Below, piece by piece: positions 25,865 to 33,674 of a stretch of DNA of 64,000 nucleotides. The notes beneath the pieces were generated by a model. The model was not told the origin of the DNA and ran no database searches. It was given only the letters and a program-made list of their open reading frames with translations. The stretch covers positions 1 to 64,000 of the forward strand of contig DATFFP010000103.1 of assembly GCA_035249985.1 (NCBI GenBank). Direction: 5' to 3'. Every line of letters begins with the position of its first letter. Within the stretch, counting starts at the first letter, position 1. Source of the DNA: JAICNG01 sp035249985 (GTDB taxonomy: Bacteria > Gemmatimonadota > Gemmatimonadetes > Gemmatimonadales > Gemmatimonadaceae). The position numbers and the translations under genes were made by a program.

Positions 25865-26340
25865 TCGTCACCCTGGCCCATCTGAGCGTTCACGAACCGA
25901 TCATGCGGGAGGCGATCGCCGCCGCCCGCGAGGCAGCGCGCCACCGCGATGTGCCCGTTGGCGCGCTCGTTATGTCTGGGGGCGACGTCATCGCGGTCGC
26001 GACCAACCGCACCCTTCGCGATCAGGATCCTACCGCCCACGCCGAGGTCCTGGCGTTGCGCGAGGCGGCGCGTGTGCGTGGCTCCTGGCGTCTCGACGAT
26101 TGCACGCTGTACGTGACCCTCGAGCCCTGTGCGATGTGTGCGGGGGCGATCGTGTTGTCGCGCGTCCGCATGCTCGTCTTTGGGGCGTGGGACGAGAAGG
26201 CGGGAATGGCGGGCTCGGTCGGCGACATCGTCCGTCACCCGCGCCTGAACCATCGCCCCGAAGTGGTCGCTGGGGTCCTCGCCGAGGAGTGCGGAGGAGT
26301 GTTGAAGGAGTTCTTTGCAGGAACGAGGAACGAGGACTGA
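25861..26340 (+). CDS. tadA: tRNA-specific adenosine deaminase
   Basis: 159 residues. TadA converts A34 to inosine in tRNA-Arg(ACG). Zinc ligands and the catalytic base are visible: His60 and Glu62 (HAEVLAL), Cys90 and Cys93 (PCAMCAGA). The start is TTG 25861, overlapping the clpB stop. The last codons (GTRNED) are built from copies of the 7-nt word of repeat B, and the TGA stop also falls inside that element, so the C-terminus seems to have been shaped by the repeat. Confidence 0.92.
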   Translation: MIVTLAHLSVHEPIMREAIAAAREAARHRDVPVGALVMSGGDVIAVATNRTLRDQDPTAHAEVLALREAARVRGSWRLDDCTLYVTLEPCAMCAGAIVLSRVRMLVFGAWDEKAGMAGSVGDIVRHPRLNHRPEVVAGVLAEECGGVLKEFFAGTRNED

Positions 26341-26395
26341 GGACATTGTTCCGTTGAGCTGCTGCTAACTTCCTCGTTCCTGGGTCCTCGCTGCT
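26319..26395. repeat. Iterated-word inverted repeat B (7-nt word aggaacg)
   Basis: The left arm has four 7-nt units at 26319, 26326, 26333 and 26340 (aggaacg, aggaacg, aggactg, aggacat). The right arm has four at 26368, 26375, 26382 and 26389 (acttcct, cgttcct, gggtcct, cgctgct). The first three units lie inside the end of tadA. It sits between tadA and the promoter of the tRNA-Ser genes. Confidence 0.75.
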
Positions 26396-26401
26396 GTCGA
26401 A

Positions 26402-26430
26402 TTGACTCTCCTCTGGAGCGCAACGATATT
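26402..26430 (+). promoter_or_regulatory. Promoter of the tRNA-Ser genes
   Basis: TTGACT at 26402-26407 and GATATT at 26425-26430 are 17 nt apart. Transcription would start near 26437, a few bases before the first tRNA. Confidence 0.6.
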
Positions 26431-26440
26431 TCGTGACGTT

Positions 26441-26528
26441 GGACAGGTGGCCGAGAGGCTGAAGGCGCCGGTCTCGAAAACCGGTATACGGTAACCCCGT
26501 ATCGTGAGTTCGAATCTCACCCTGTCCG
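26441..26528 (+). tRNA. tRNA-Ser (anticodon CGA)
   Basis: An 88-nt class II tRNA with a long variable arm. The acceptor stem pairs ggacagg (26441-26447) with cctgtcc (26521-26527). The anticodon loop is ctcgaaa, with CGA at 26475-26477, reading UCG. The T-loop is gttcgaatc. CCA is not encoded. Confidence 0.95.
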
Positions 26529-26534
26529 TGCAAC

Positions 26535-26591
26535 GGGAACGAGGAATGAGGAACGAGGAAGCCACTTCCCGCATCCTCGTTCCTCGTTCGC
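26535..26591. repeat. Iterated-word inverted repeat C (7-nt word aggaacg)
   Basis: Each arm has four 7-nt units: left at 26535, 26542, 26549, 26556 (gggaacg, aggaatg, aggaacg, aggaagc); right at 26564, 26571, 26578, 26585 (acttccc, gcatcct, cgttcct, cgttcgc). It uses the same word as repeat B and fills the space between the two tRNA-Ser genes, leaving only 6 and 3 nt free. Confidence 0.8.
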
Positions 26592-26594
26592 CGT

Positions 26595-26681
26595 GGATGG
26601 GTGGCCGAGTGGCTTAAGGCGCACGCCTGGAAAGCGTGTGGACGGGCAACCGTCTCGCGAGTTCGAATCTCGCCCCATCCG
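26595..26681 (+). tRNA. tRNA-Ser (anticodon GGA)
   Basis: An 87-nt class II tRNA. The acceptor stem pairs ggatggg (26595-26601) with cccatcc (26674-26680). The anticodon stem cacgc/gcgtg encloses ctggaaa, so GGA at 26629-26631 reads UCC and UCU. The long variable arm and gttcgaatc T-loop fit tRNA-Ser. CCA is not encoded. Confidence 0.95.
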
Positions 26682-26685
26682 TTGG

Positions 26686-26719
26686 GAACCCCGCTCAGGC
26701 CCTAGGGTCGGCGGGGTTC
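26686..26719. terminator. Hairpin terminator between tRNA-Ser and the histidine kinase gene
   Basis: Arms gaaccccgc (26686-26694) and gcggggttc (26711-26719) form a 9-bp stem with a 16-nt loop. It lies between the convergent tRNA and histidine kinase genes and could serve both. Confidence 0.7.
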
Positions 26720-26726
26720 GTGCTTT

Positions 26727-27662
26727 CTAGGGGCCGCTCGGGGCTCGGGGGAGACGCAAGGTGAACGTGCTTCCCTGGCCGCGTGCGCTCTCCACGGTGA
26801 GATCGCCATGCATGACGCGCGCGAGCTCGCGGCTGATCGCCAGCCCCAACCCCGTTCCGCGCCCGCGCGGCTGCGATGGCTCGAGCTGCACGAATGGCTC
26901 GAACACCGCGTCCAGCTTGCCTTCGGGAATCCCGACGCCGGTATCCTGCACCTGCAGCGACACGGCGTCCGGGACCGGTGCCGCGGTCACGCGCACAACA
27001 CCGCCTGCCGGCGTGAACTTCACGGCGTTCGACAACAGGTTGAGCATGATCTGCTCGACGCGCTCCCGGTCGGCCTGGAAGGCCAGCGTGGGATCATCGA
27101 GGACAGTCTCCAGTCGCAGGTCACTGGCGCGCGCTTGCGGCTCGATCATGGGATGCACCGCCTCGAGCACGCTTTGCACCGGAACAGTGCCGACCCTCAG
27201 AACGAACTGCCCCGATTCGATCTTGGCGAGATCCAGCAGCTCGTTGACAAGACGAAGGATGTGGTTCTGGCTGTGCCGAATGCGCTCGATGTATTCGCGC
27301 TGCCCGTCGGTAAGCGGGCCGCGGATGCCTTCGTCCAGCAAGGCGGCGTAGCCCCCGATGGCGCCGAGCGGAGTACGGAGCTCGTGACTGATGACGTTGA
27401 GGAGACGGCCCTTCGCATCGTTTGCCGCCTGGGCGGCACGGCGCGCAGCGTCGGCCTCGGCGCGCGCGCGGTCGCGCTCCTGGAGCAGTGCTTCAGCGCG
27501 CTCCAACGACTCGGCCAGGGCGGCGGTTTTCGCCTCCAACGCTTCGCGAATGCGAATCAGCTCCTGCTCGGCGCGCTGGCGGGCGAGGAAGATGCTCGTC
27601 GCGTTTTGCAGCGCGACGGCCTCCAGCAGCTTTTCCTCGTCGCTCTCGTCGCGCTCCGTCAT
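26727..27662 (-). CDS. Soluble sensor histidine kinase
   Basis: 311 residues with no signal or membrane segment. Residues 1-85 form a long charged coiled coil; HisKA follows with His93 in NVISHELRTPLGAIGGY, then HATPase_c with N-box LNLLSNAVKFTP, DTGVGIP and RGTGLGLAIS. It has no recognisable sensory domain of its own. Its ATG overlaps the stop of the MetE-like gene by 4 nt, so the two are co-translated; the partner could be the input, but that is inference. No response regulator lies next to it. Confidence 0.88.
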   Translation of the reverse strand: MTERDESDEEKLLEAVALQNATSIFLARQRAEQELIRIREALEAKTAALAESLERAEALLQERDRARAEADAARRAAQAANDAKGRLLNVISHELRTPLGAIGGYAALLDEGIRGPLTDGQREYIERIRHSQNHILRLVNELLDLAKIESGQFVLRVGTVPVQSVLEAVHPMIEPQARASDLRLETVLDDPTLAFQADRERVEQIMLNLLSNAVKFTPAGGVVRVTAAPVPDAVSLQVQDTGVGIPEGKLDAVFEPFVQLEPSQPRGRGTGLGLAISRELARVMHGDLTVESARGQGSTFTLRLPRAPSGP

Positions 27663-28726
27663 GATCGTCCGGCGATGAGGTCGCTCGCGAGCGCGGTGCC
27701 GCGCACACGGGCCTCGATCTTCGCGAACGCGGTATCGCGACTGGTCGAGGTGTCGTCGCTGAACGGCGCGAAGCCACAGTCGTCCGTCGTGCCCAATTGA
27801 TCGACCGGGATGTACTCGGCAGCCTCGAGCACGCGGTCGCGGACCTCCTCCGGCGTATCGACGCGCGGATTTATCGGTGATACGACGCCGACGAATATTC
27901 TGCGGCCCGGCTTCATGTGCTGACGGACGATCTTCAGCACGCGCGTGCGATCGCGCTCGCCGGCGAGCGCCATGCAGAAGTATCCGACATTGAGCTCGAA
28001 GAGGCGGGGCAGCAGCGCCGCATAGTCGACGTCCGCGCTGTGTGTGGAATCACGATCGCCGCCGGCACAGGTGTGCACGCCGATGCGCCTGCGATCCTCG
28101 GCGGAGAAGCGTGAGAGCGCAAGGTTGTTGAGATCGATGAAGCTGTTGAGCAACTGCCCCGAAGGATCGATCTTCATCGCCAGACGCGCTTCCGTGAAAT
28201 CGACCTGCACCTTGAACGCGCCCTTCTGGAGGCAACGCCGAATTTCCTTCTCGTGCTCGCTCAACAGATCATCGATGAACTGATCGCGAGAATAGCCGGG
28301 GATCTCGGTCGCGGGATACATGAGACTGAGGGCCGACGGGGAGATCACCGCTTGCTTGAGCGGGCGCTGTGCGTAGCGAAGCGCGACTTCCAGGTAGCTA
28401 TCGGCGTAGCGTTGGTACCGGAAGGGGCCACGCGTGAGCCGCGGCATCCGGCGAGTGTGGCCGGCGGCAAAGGGGATGCGAAAGCCGTCCGGCGCGGTAT
28501 TCGACAGGCCGTGCACGGAGTACGTCCAGAAGTTTTCGTATTTCCGTTGCTCACCGTCGGTGATGACGGGGGAGCCGGTCGCCTCCAGCCGGTCGATGGT
28601 ATCCTTTACCGCCGCCTCGTATTGCGGATCGACATCCGGATCGGGGATGTCGCCCGCGGCGACCGCCTCGATCAGTGGGACCGGTCGAGGAATGCTGCCA
28701 ATGGGCTCGGTCGGGATGGTCGTCAT
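27659..28726 (-). CDS. Cobalamin-independent methionine synthase-like (MetE C-terminal family) protein
   Basis: 355 residues, equal to the catalytic half of MetE. It starts with IGSIPRP..L, has VITDGEQRKYENF, the zinc-site region HTCAGGDRDSTHS, and QLGTTDDCGFAPFSDDTSTSRD at the C-terminus with the second cysteine. Stand-alone homologues transfer methyl groups to thiols such as homocysteine, sometimes with a corrinoid protein partner. A separate N-terminal folate-binding half is missing. It is followed, with a 4-nt overlap, by the histidine kinase gene. Confidence 0.75.
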   Translation of the reverse strand: MTTIPTEPIGSIPRPVPLIEAVAAGDIPDPDVDPQYEAAVKDTIDRLEATGSPVITDGEQRKYENFWTYSVHGLSNTAPDGFRIPFAAGHTRRMPRLTRGPFRYQRYADSYLEVALRYAQRPLKQAVISPSALSLMYPATEIPGYSRDQFIDDLLSEHEKEIRRCLQKGAFKVQVDFTEARLAMKIDPSGQLLNSFIDLNNLALSRFSAEDRRRIGVHTCAGGDRDSTHSADVDYAALLPRLFELNVGYFCMALAGERDRTRVLKIVRQHMKPGRRIFVGVVSPINPRVDTPEEVRDRVLEAAEYIPVDQLGTTDDCGFAPFSDDTSTSRDTAFAKIEARVRGTALASDLIAGRS

Positions 28727-29043
28727 TGGTGCTCGCGCGTGCGTTCAGTGACACTGTCCGCGGCACCGGAACCGGGACACGGAAGGCGCGAGCAACAGGC
28801 AGGCCGTGCGCGCGTGACGCTCGCCGGGCGGCCATGACTGAGGGTCCTTCGCAGATGTGCTTCACCCGCGGTCATGATCGCTTGCGAATGGCGGAACGAG
28901 GCCTAGGAGATCTGCTCAGCGGCGCCAGCGGCTGAAGCCTTCGAGGCGGGAATATGCCCTAGCGTCTGGCAGAAACGCTAGTTCCTGCGCGAATGGCCCG
29001 GAGGCGGGCTGCGGGCACTCGCCCGCGGCCCGCCTCCGATGAC
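28727..29043. other. Intergenic region of 317 nt, leader of the MetE-like gene
   Basis: No gene is supported here. On the minus strand it is the upstream region of the MetE-like gene; I found no clear promoter or riboswitch. A 7-bp inverted repeat, ctagcgt at 28959-28965 and acgctag at 28975-28981, and the strong hairpin at 29000-29037 are the only structures seen. Confidence 0.5.
29000..29037 (-). terminator. Hairpin terminator of the minor pilin operon
   Basis: A 10-bp outer stem (29000-29009 with 29028-29037), one mismatch, and a 6-bp inner stem enclose a 4-nt loop. It begins 6 nt beyond the stop of the last pilin gene on the minus strand. There is no T-run. Confidence 0.65.
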
Positions 29044-30210
29044 TCAATAGAGCTCGACCCAGGCGCGATCGCGAATGGCCACGGGTGACGCGGTCCCGCG
29101 CAACGCCGACATCAGCGCGCAGCTGGAGTAGCGAAATGTCGCATTGCCCGAGACGGTGTTATTCGACGTCATCTCGCCGCCCACCGCCACGTTCGCCGCC
29201 AGCACCGTGCCGTTGAAGTGACCGCCGGTACCTGCCGTTCGCAGCTCACCTCGAACGACGATCAAGCCGTAGAACTGGAATCCGCCCTGGACCTCGAGTG
29301 ATCCGTTGACAAGAAGGATGCCCTGTCCACGGTCGCCGTTGATCTTGAGATCGCCGGGCGCATAGATGATTGGATAGTAGTTCTCGCACGGCCCCGGGGT
29401 GCCGACCGTTACCTTGTGAGGCTCGCCCCAGTTCAGAGGATTGTCGATGTCACACGTGCCGCTCGCGTAGCGGGGGCCGACCCCGGTGTGCGGCCCGGCG
29501 CCCATGATCTTGGTCGCCATTGAGGTGAGGTCGTTCCACTGGTAGTCCCCGTAGCTGAAGTACGTGGTCGTGTCGGCCATCTCACTCCCGATCACCGCCT
29601 GCGGGTACCCCTGCACGCAGAGATAGTTCTTGCAGGTACCGCCGAGCGAGACGTGCGTCCAGTCGGGGATGGCGAGGCCGGGCACGCCGGTGCCTGACGC
29701 TGGCGCCGGGCAGTCCCAACCCGGGTACAGCGTATCGCGGCCAATCATGAGCGCGGTGCCGCCGACCTTCGTGTGGCCGCGAGCAGTGAGCGCGCCTTTG
29801 ATTTTCACGTTCGGGATGCTGAGCTTGAGCAGGCTGGCGACCCGACGTCGTGATCCCGAAGCCAGCCCCGTTCCGGCCGACGCCTCCGACGACACGAGAA
29901 AAATGTTGTCGCTCAGCCGCGTGACGCGGACGATGGCGGCGGCACTCCCGGCATCGTACGTCCGGATGAGCGTATCGCCGCGATTCATCGTGTTATTCCA
30001 CGCGTTGTTCCAGTTCGCGCGGATCGCACTGTTGCCATACTCGGCCGCCTCGAACGCGCGGGTTTGCTGGATGGCGTCGCGTCCGGTGCGGAACTCGGTC
30101 GTCGAGGCCACGAATGCGCCGGCAACCAGCGCGCCGACGAGGGCAATGGCCCCCACGGCAGTGGCCAGCGCGAAGCCGCGACGGTTGTCGGAAATCCAGC
30201 GGGTCAGCAT
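29044..30210 (-). CDS. PilX-like minor pilin / pilus assembly protein
   Basis: 388 residues. The N-terminus MLTRWISDNRRGFALATAVGAIALVGALVAGAFVA is a type IV pilin-like segment in the style of PilX, with GF at the cleavage site and one hydrophobic helix. The long C-terminal part is beta-rich with several cysteines and ends with a right-handed-repeat-like stretch (APGDLKINGDRGQGILLVNGSLEVQGG). The frame is open upstream to 30369, but ATG 30210 gives the prepilin start. Last of four minor pilin genes. Confidence 0.75.
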   Translation of the reverse strand: MLTRWISDNRRGFALATAVGAIALVGALVAGAFVASTTEFRTGRDAIQQTRAFEAAEYGNSAIRANWNNAWNNTMNRGDTLIRTYDAGSAAAIVRVTRLSDNIFLVSSEASAGTGLASGSRRRVASLLKLSIPNVKIKGALTARGHTKVGGTALMIGRDTLYPGWDCPAPASGTGVPGLAIPDWTHVSLGGTCKNYLCVQGYPQAVIGSEMADTTTYFSYGDYQWNDLTSMATKIMGAGPHTGVGPRYASGTCDIDNPLNWGEPHKVTVGTPGPCENYYPIIYAPGDLKINGDRGQGILLVNGSLEVQGGFQFYGLIVVRGELRTAGTGGHFNGTVLAANVAVGGEMTSNNTVSGNATFRYSSCALMSALRGTASPVAIRDRAWVELY

Positions 30211-30220
30211 ATGAGCTCCA

Positions 30221-31132
30221 TTACCTCGGATTGCGTACGGAGATGGACACACGAAGTGAATCAGCCAGCGCCCCGGAGCGGATCCGCGACCGTTCGCCGG
30301 CTGGCGGCCCATCCGTGTGCAACACCAGCTCAATGAACGCGACGTCCGTGCGACTCGCGGTGATCGCACCTAACGAATCGCGAAACGTGAAACCGATGCC
30401 CTGGCCGCTCGGCGGCCGGACCGGCCCCGCTACGACATCGAGCGTACCGCAGCCAGCCTTGCACTCGGTGTATCCGAGGTACCACCGGCCGTCGGCACCG
30501 GTCGCGAGAGCGTATCGAGCCGGACGAAAAAAGCGGATCGGCGCGCCGACGAGCGTGGTCACCGGGATCGCCGGGGTCACCGTCAACCGCATGCCCGTGG
30601 CGGCTTCGCCAGCAGTGCGGGTGAATCCGGTGGACGTCGGACACGACTGCGCTGAGGCAGGAGCTCCGGACAGGCGGTAGGCGCGCCACGTGTCATCGTT
30701 CCGCGCCGCCGAGGCGCCCTCGTCGAAGATGAAGAGGGAATCTCCGGTCGTTGGGACGTCGCGCCAGGAGGTCAGGGGCACTCCTGTCGCCAGCTGGACC
30801 GGCGGGATCGTCACGGAGCCACCACCCGCCGCGACCGCGCAGACGACAGTGGAGCCCGTCGTGATGCGCAGATCGATCGACGAGGCGTTCATGGCGTAGA
30901 TGTCCCCGGACCCCGTGCCGAGCGCGCGCAGCTCGCTCGGAAGGAGGTCACTGATCTGACGCAGGCTGCGCTGCGATGCCACCACGCGCGATGCGCCAGC
31001 CTGAAATCGTGTCTGCTCCGCGATCGCGCTGGTTACGCCGGCCATCACCAGGCCGAAGATCGTGAGCGTGATCATCAGCTCGATGATCGACGCACCGCGA
31101 CGACCTGTCGAAGACGGAGTCCGGGTCAGCAT
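30221..31132 (-). CDS. PilW-like minor pilin
   Basis: 303 residues. The prepilin motif is RRGASIIELMITLTIFGLVMAGV, with cleavage expected after G and the conserved Glu at +5; Ala replaces the usual Phe at +1. The rest is a beta-rich globular domain with cysteines, as in PilW/GspJ. ATG 31132 is chosen because the longer open frame adds only low-complexity sequence. It overlaps the PilV-like gene by 7 nt. Confidence 0.8.
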   Translation of the reverse strand: MLTRTPSSTGRRGASIIELMITLTIFGLVMAGVTSAIAEQTRFQAGASRVVASQRSLRQISDLLPSELRALGTGSGDIYAMNASSIDLRITTGSTVVCAVAAGGGSVTIPPVQLATGVPLTSWRDVPTTGDSLFIFDEGASAARNDDTWRAYRLSGAPASAQSCPTSTGFTRTAGEAATGMRLTVTPAIPVTTLVGAPIRFFRPARYALATGADGRWYLGYTECKAGCGTLDVVAGPVRPPSGQGIGFTFRDSLGAITASRTDVAFIELVLHTDGPPAGERSRIRSGALADSLRVSISVRNPR

Positions 31133-31467
31133 GGGCGCACCGAGCGAAAGGTCTGTGTACGAGGCCCGCGGCGCGTCTGATACGTCACGCGGGCGGTAAT
31201 GAACGCCGAGCTTCGGATCGAATCCACCTGCCACGACTCGGTGACGCCGCGCGTGTAGCTGCTGCCGCCGACGAGGGCCGCGCATCCGCCGCGACGCAGC
31301 ATCTCGAATCGCGATTGCGCGACGGACGCCGCGAGCGTGTGACGCCCGCCGGTTCCGATCATTTGGGTGGCGACGGCGCTGCTGGCAGCGAGTCCGAGAA
31401 GCGCGACCGTGAGAATCATGATCGCGACCATGAGCTCGATGAGGCTGAAACCCTTGCGCGCGGTCAT
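31126..31467 (-). CDS. PilV/GspI-like minor pilin
   Basis: 113 residues. The prepilin motif ARKGFSLIELMVAIMILTVALLGLAAS is canonical, and cysteines occur near RRGGCAAL and at the very C-terminus. ATG 31467 overlaps the upstream stop by 4 nt; ATG 31476 is an alternative. PilV/GspI proteins join GspH, GspJ and PilX-like proteins at the tip of type IV pili or type II pseudopili. Confidence 0.8.
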   Translation of the reverse strand: MTARKGFSLIELMVAIMILTVALLGLAASSAVATQMIGTGGRHTLAASVAQSRFEMLRRGGCAALVGGSSYTRGVTESWQVDSIRSSAFITARVTYQTRRGPRTQTFRSVRPC

Positions 31468-31916
31468 GAAACGCATCCTCCAAGGCGAACGTTGCCGTAG
31501 CGGGATATGCACAACTTCGAGTACGAATTCCCGTGATACGTGCTGACTTCGACGTGACCGGTAAGCCCAGAGGCGAAGCCACGAGTGTCGAAGCGGACTT
31601 CAGACTTGCCGGACGTCAGCGTCGCACCGTATTCAGTCGTGAGCTCGAGCGGCGGAAGTACTTCCTGCTCGACGCCGTTGATCGTGCCGAACGCCCGAAT
31701 GGTCGTCGATGACAACACGACGCGAGTGGCGATGCGCCGGCGTGAGGCGATGTCGCGCGTCCGAGCAAGCTGCGACACCACCGCCTGCGACGCACTGCGC
31801 GCGCTGGCGCGCGTTCGCGCCTGGAGGAGCCGGGGCGCGGCATACCCGCCCATGATCCCCATCAGCACGACTACGATCGCGACCTCGAGCAGTGTGAATC
31901 CGCGCCGGGTGCTCAT
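31464..31916 (-). CDS. GspH/FimT-like minor pilin
   Basis: 150 residues. The prepilin motif RRGFTLLEVAIVVVLMGIMGGYAAPRL is canonical, followed by the helix AVVSQLARTRDIASRRRIATRVVL and a small beta domain with two cysteines near the end, typical of GspH/FimT. It is the first gene of a four-gene minor pilin operon on the minus strand. A TATAGA (31961-31966) upstream may be a -10, with no clear -35. Confidence 0.83.
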   Translation of the reverse strand: MSTRRGFTLLEVAIVVVLMGIMGGYAAPRLLQARTRASARSASQAVVSQLARTRDIASRRRIATRVVLSSTTIRAFGTINGVEQEVLPPLELTTEYGATLTSGKSEVRFDTRGFASGLTGHVEVSTYHGNSYSKLCISRYGNVRLGGCVS

Positions 31917-32276
31917 TCGCTGACTCCATCTCGGTTGTGTAAGTGCCGGATTGCGCGCTCTCTATAGGCGCATTGCATGCCGCTCATGAAAGGCAGCTAA
32001 CTTTCGAACACCCCTCGCGCAACTGGTTCCGGCGCCACGAGTTGCATGCGTGGTCGGAAGTCACATGTTTTCCGGCCACGTGCAGGCGGACGCATCGACC
32101 GGTCGCGGTGACCGAACGGCATGCCAGGAGTTCCGAATTCGACGCGGCGAGTAACGACACCGCGCGCGGCGTGACAGTGGCGCCCCAGTCGCAGCCCGAA
32201 ATGCGGCGAACCCCGCACGAGCCAGGACGCTCGTGCGGGGTTCGCGGACTGCCTTACGAGTGACGACGCTGCTCGT
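31917..32276. other. Intergenic region of 360 nt between pilin and OmpA genes
   Basis: No supported gene. It holds the minus-strand leader of the pilin operon (TATAGA at 31961-31966 as a possible -10) and the terminator of the OmpA-like gene at 32207-32244. Short open frames in it have no start signals or recognisable sequence. Confidence 0.5.
32207..32244 (-). terminator. Hairpin terminator after the OmpA-like gene
   Basis: A perfect 15-bp stem (32207-32221 with 32230-32244) and an 8-nt loop lie 32 nt beyond the stop of the minus-strand OmpA-like gene. Confidence 0.75.
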
Positions 32277-33197
32277 TCAGCGCGGTGGTGCGGCCGTCGT
32301 GTCGACCCGCACCGCGTCGGCCACCGTGCCCGCGCCGACGATCACGATCTCGACCCGCCGGTTTTGCTGCCGGCCCGCGGCGTTGTCGTTGCTGGCGACG
32401 GGACGCGATTCCCCGAATCCCTCTGCGGTAATCTTCGATGCGTCGACACCTCCGGCGACGAGCGCCGTGCGCACCGAGTTCGCGCGGTCCCGGGAGAGCT
32501 GAAGATTGAAGTCGTCGCTTCCGGTGGCGTCGGTGTGCCCTTCGACGAGAATCTGATGTTGCGGATACTGCCTGAGCACCACCGCAATCCGTTCGATGCT
32601 TGCCTGAGCACCAGCCTTGAGCGTGCTCTTCCCGACGTCGAAGAGGATGTCGCTCAGACTGATGACGAGACCGCGCTGCGTCTGCTGCAGGTTCGTGATC
32701 TCGGCGACGAGCGAGCGGAGCTGCCCAACCGCCTCGTTGAGTCGGCGGTTCGCCTCTTCGGCCGCTTGCCGTAGCGAGTCGTTGCGCTGACGGAGCGCTT
32801 CCGTCTCCTGCTCGGAGAGCTGCCGCTTCGCCTCCAGGTCCGCGCGCTGGGCCTCGCTCAGGGTGAGCAGGCGCTGCAGCCGCGCGGTACGCAGGCTATC
32901 AGAGACGCGCTCGGCCAGGAGACGCGCATTGTTGGCTTCGGCGGTCTGCGCCAGGCGGAGCGCGATGTGACCAAGCGCGTCGATATCGCTCTGATGCTTT
33001 CGCGCCGTGAACGCGGCTTCCGCCTCGGCGATGGCGGTGTTGGTCCGCAGCATGTCGGCCTCGACACGGCGGTCCGCCCCGGATGAGACGAGTCCCTGAT
33101 GGATCGCGCGGGCCTGGGCCAGCTCACCGGAGGGGCGAGTGGTCGCGCAGGCTGCCAGCGTCAGCGCCGATGCCAGCAGCAAGAGACGGGCGTTCAT
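32277..33197 (-). CDS. OmpA-family lipoprotein with N-terminal helical (DUF4398-like) region
   Basis: 306 residues. A lipoprotein signal ends at LAAC (Cys17). Residues 20-185 are helical and coiled-coil-like. The C-terminal OmpA domain, which binds peptidoglycan, shows ILFDVGKSTLKAGAQASIERIA, ILVEGHTDATGSDDFNLQLSRDRANSVRTAL and the NRRVEIV ending. It probably ties the outer membrane to the cell wall. It overlaps the preceding DUF4398 gene by 4 nt. Confidence 0.85.
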   Translation of the reverse strand: MNARLLLLASALTLAACATTRPSGELAQARAIHQGLVSSGADRRVEADMLRTNTAIAEAEAAFTARKHQSDIDALGHIALRLAQTAEANNARLLAERVSDSLRTARLQRLLTLSEAQRADLEAKRQLSEQETEALRQRNDSLRQAAEEANRRLNEAVGQLRSLVAEITNLQQTQRGLVISLSDILFDVGKSTLKAGAQASIERIAVVLRQYPQHQILVEGHTDATGSDDFNLQLSRDRANSVRTALVAGGVDASKITAEGFGESRPVASNDNAAGRQQNRRVEIVIVGAGTVADAVRVDTTAAPPR

Positions 33198-33556
33198 CGG
33201 TCACCTCCCGGCGGAAGGGCAGCGAGGGCGGCGCGTGCGCGCGTCTCCTCCCGCTGGGCCAGCTCGCGCTCCGCCGCCGCCCGTGCATAACGAGCTTCGG
33301 CCTGTGCGCGGAGCGCCTCGAGCTGCGCGCGACCACGCTCTGCGCGCTGCTCGAAGCCGCGCGCCGCCTCGAGCGCCTGCCGAGCGGCTCCGATCGCCTC
33401 CGACGCTAGCGAGTCCGCGCCGGCTTGTTGGGCGTCGGCGATCAATCGCTCGGCCTCCGCAATCGTCGGCGTGCTGTTGACATCGTTCATGTAGGCCCGG
33501 CCGGGCGTGCAGGCGACCATCAGCAGCGCCCCGACCATCCATCCTGTGTATCGCAT
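33194..33556 (-). CDS. DUF4398-like lipoprotein
   Basis: 120 residues. The signal MRYTGWMVGALLMVAC has a lipobox at MVAC (Cys16). The rest is one long alpha-helical stretch rich in Ala, Glu and Arg (IAEAERLIADAQQAGADSLASEAIGAARQALEAA), matching DUF4398. These proteins are commonly found beside OmpA-domain partners, as here. The frame is open to 33793, but the lipoprotein signal fixes ATG 33556. It is divergent from pyrR. Confidence 0.8.
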   Translation of the reverse strand: MRYTGWMVGALLMVACTPGRAYMNDVNSTPTIAEAERLIADAQQAGADSLASEAIGAARQALEAARGFEQRAERGRAQLEALRAQAEARYARAAAERELAQREETRARAALAALPPGGDR

Positions 33557-33674
33557 CGACGGCTCCTTCCGAGTGGAGTCAGGGGCAAAGGTGCTGCAAG
33601 GGGTGGGCCCGGGTAAGGGCCACGTCGACATCCCCCTTCTATCAACCGGTCGCCGCGGGCATATTCCTCCACCG

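Noticed and set aside
28727..28900. Possible cobalamin riboswitch upstream of the MetE-like gene on the minus strand (a cactg motif near a GC-rich stretch)
   Set aside because: The B12 box and the gtgcaagtcc and agccaggaga blocks are absent; only a fragment matches.
31943..32263. Open frame of 106 codons on the plus strand in the pilin/OmpA gap, with a 73-codon frame opposite
   Set aside because: It runs through the terminator hairpin at 32207-32244, has no SD and no family resemblance.
33557..33674. PyrR-binding attenuator in the pyrR leader
   Set aside because: No match to the conserved PyrR-binding loop and no terminator/antiterminator pair could be drawn in the 118-nt region.
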